This document shows positions 63,318 to 64,000 of a DNA stretch of 64,000 bases, one piece after another. A program made the position numbers and the translations under genes. The stretch lies in NCBI RefSeq assembly GCF_006442545.2, contig NZ_CP083952.1, forward strand, positions 2,349,501 to 2,413,500, read 5' to 3'. The stretch is from Mesorhizobium sp. B2-1-8 (GTDB lineage Bacteria > Pseudomonadota > Alphaproteobacteria > Rhizobiales > Rhizobiaceae). The first letter of the stretch is position 1. Each line of letters starts with the position of its first letter. The notes beneath the pieces were generated by a model. That model was not told the DNA's origin, made no database searches, and saw nothing but the letters and a program-made list of their open reading frames with translations.

Positions 63318-63321
63318 TGGT

Positions 63322-63495
63322 GCGCCCCCTTCTCCCCGTCACTATACGGGGAGAAGGTGCCGGCAGGCGGATGAGGGGCAGCGCGACCCGATCCGTTTTC
63401 ATATCCACAGACGTTTCGTCCAATTGGCGAGGTCAGCGCTGCCCCTCATTGCCCTGCCGGGCATTTCTCCCCGTATAGTGACGGGGAGAAAGAAC
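63322..63495. repeat. Intergenic inverted-repeat element, family B (double unit)
   Basis: About 174 bases: cccttctccccgtcactatac...gcggatgaggggcagcgc on the left and gcgctgcccctcattgccctg...gtatagtgacggggagaaag on the right, divided by about 50 bases of unique sequence. It lies directly between the LysR gene and the IS481-type element. Confidence 0.88.
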
Positions 63496-63514
63496 CACTT
63501 GTCCGAACCGGATA

Positions 63515-64000
63515 GATAGGTAACAGAATGGACCGATAGCATGGGTGACAGTTTTCTTGTCCGCCGGGAGGACCGGCGATGGTTTGGCGAGCGACTGGCA
63601 TCATGGACGAGCGGCTTCGGTTTGTAGTGGATTGCCTGGCCGGCGAGGAGACGATGAGCGCGCTTTGTGGGGCCTACGGCATATCGCGCAAGAGCGGCTA
63701 CAAATGGCTTGGTCGCTATCGGGAGTTTGGCCCGGAAGGTTTGCATGATCTGCCGCGGGCGCCGCTCGAGCACGGCCGAGCAACGGCAGCGGAGCTGGTG
63801 GATCGGATTTTGGCGGAGAAGCAAGCGCATCCGCTGTGGGGTCCAAAGAAGATCATTGCGCGCCTGAGACGCAGCGAGCCCTGCTGCGACTGGCCGGCGG
63901 TCTCGACGGCAGGCGAGATCCTGAAGCGGCACGGTCTTGTGGGACGCCGGCGCAGGCGCTGGCGGGCTGAGGGCAACGGGCCATGGCCGGAGCCTGCGGA
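63515..64000 (+). mobile_element. IS481-type insertion sequence, left part
   Basis: Starts in the region taggtaacagaatggaccga (about 63517-63536), a plausible terminal inverted repeat just after a family B repeat, and runs off the window. It contains the transposase start. The right end, target duplication and exact left boundary are not visible. Confidence 0.6.
63579..64000 (+). CDS. IS481 family transposase, N-terminal part
   Basis: About 140 residues to the window edge. N-terminal helix-turn-helix (FVVDCLAGEETMSALCGAYG, ISRKSGYKWLGRYREFG, GLHDLPRAPLEH) followed by the linker typical of IS481 integrases (HPLWGPKKIIARLRR, STAGEILKRHGLVGRRRRR). The DDE catalytic core lies beyond the window. 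Start ATG 63579, with GGGAGGACC upstream; an in-frame ATG at 63603 is possible. Confidence 0.85.
   Translation, partial: MVWRATGIMDERLRFVVDCLAGEETMSALCGAYGISRKSGYKWLGRYREFGPEGLHDLPRAPLEHGRATAAELVDRILAEKQAHPLWGPKKIIARLRRSEPCCDWPAVSTAGEILKRHGLVGRRRRRWRAEGNGPWPEPA

Overview
The window is GC-rich, densely coded bacterial DNA that looks like a Mesorhizobium-type alphaproteobacterium (Hyphomicrobiales, Phyllobacteriaceae). This is inferred from recognisable content, not from a database search. The main evidence is the lrp / trxB / lsrB / abcR neighbourhood known from Sinorhizobium, Agrobacterium and Brucella, a complete ADP-heptose/LPS-core block, an ECF42 sigma factor with its DGPF partner, DUF3775 and extensin-like proteins, and many copies of rhizobial palindromic repeats between genes. 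No rRNA, tRNA or CRISPR array was seen.

Layout. 1-7.4 kb: an edge-truncated GMC oxidoreductase, a purC, a thioesterase, an HxlR regulator divergent from an FMN reductase across a clear operator, the ECF42/DGPF pair and an EamA exporter. 7.4-14 kb: a self-contained secretion module (GH16 glycanase with RTX repeats, type I secretion ATPase and membrane fusion protein) lies between a decayed copy of the 3' end of a CorC/HlyC gene and that intact gene. Next to it are the fused 3' stumps of a LysR gene and an alcohol dehydrogenase gene. 14-19.4 kb: an LssY_C protein, two extensin-like proteins, DUF3775, a TPR protein and greA. 19.4-27 kb: hldD-waaF-waaC on the minus strand and hldE-gmhA-gmhB on the plus strand, with a WaaE-like glycosyltransferase; together these make ADP-heptose and start the inner LPS core. 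27-31.1 kb: lrp, trxB, lsrB, a methyltransferase, an AbcR-type sRNA with a LysR-type box, and a second structured ncRNA of unrecognised family. 31-41 kb: an EF-G-like GTPase, one GGDEF-EAL and two coupled EAL proteins, aatA, a GST, cspA and ogt. 41-50.8 kb: a lipoprotein transglycosylase, a sugar ABC importer (thuEFG-like) without an ATPase gene, and several small envelope or stress proteins.

51.0-53.2 kb is a visibly AT-rich island behind carB. It holds a SIR2-type NADase domain joined to a STAND/helical-repeat C-terminus, but the NTPase core is deleted and the reading frame broken. It looks like a disabled SIR2-STAND antiphage gene. 53-63.5 kb: carB, an SH3 protein, and three divergent regulator/target pairs (ArsR/MFS, MarR/SDR, LysR/LysE), the first two with strong palindromic operators. 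The window ends in the start of an IS481-type element that follows a repeat directly.

Most core genes are routine. The parts most worth a second look are the broken SIR2-STAND gene, the unassigned ncRNA with an anti-Shine-Dalgarno loop, the LsrB-abcR linkage, the inserted secretion module with its scars, and the families of long inverted repeats.
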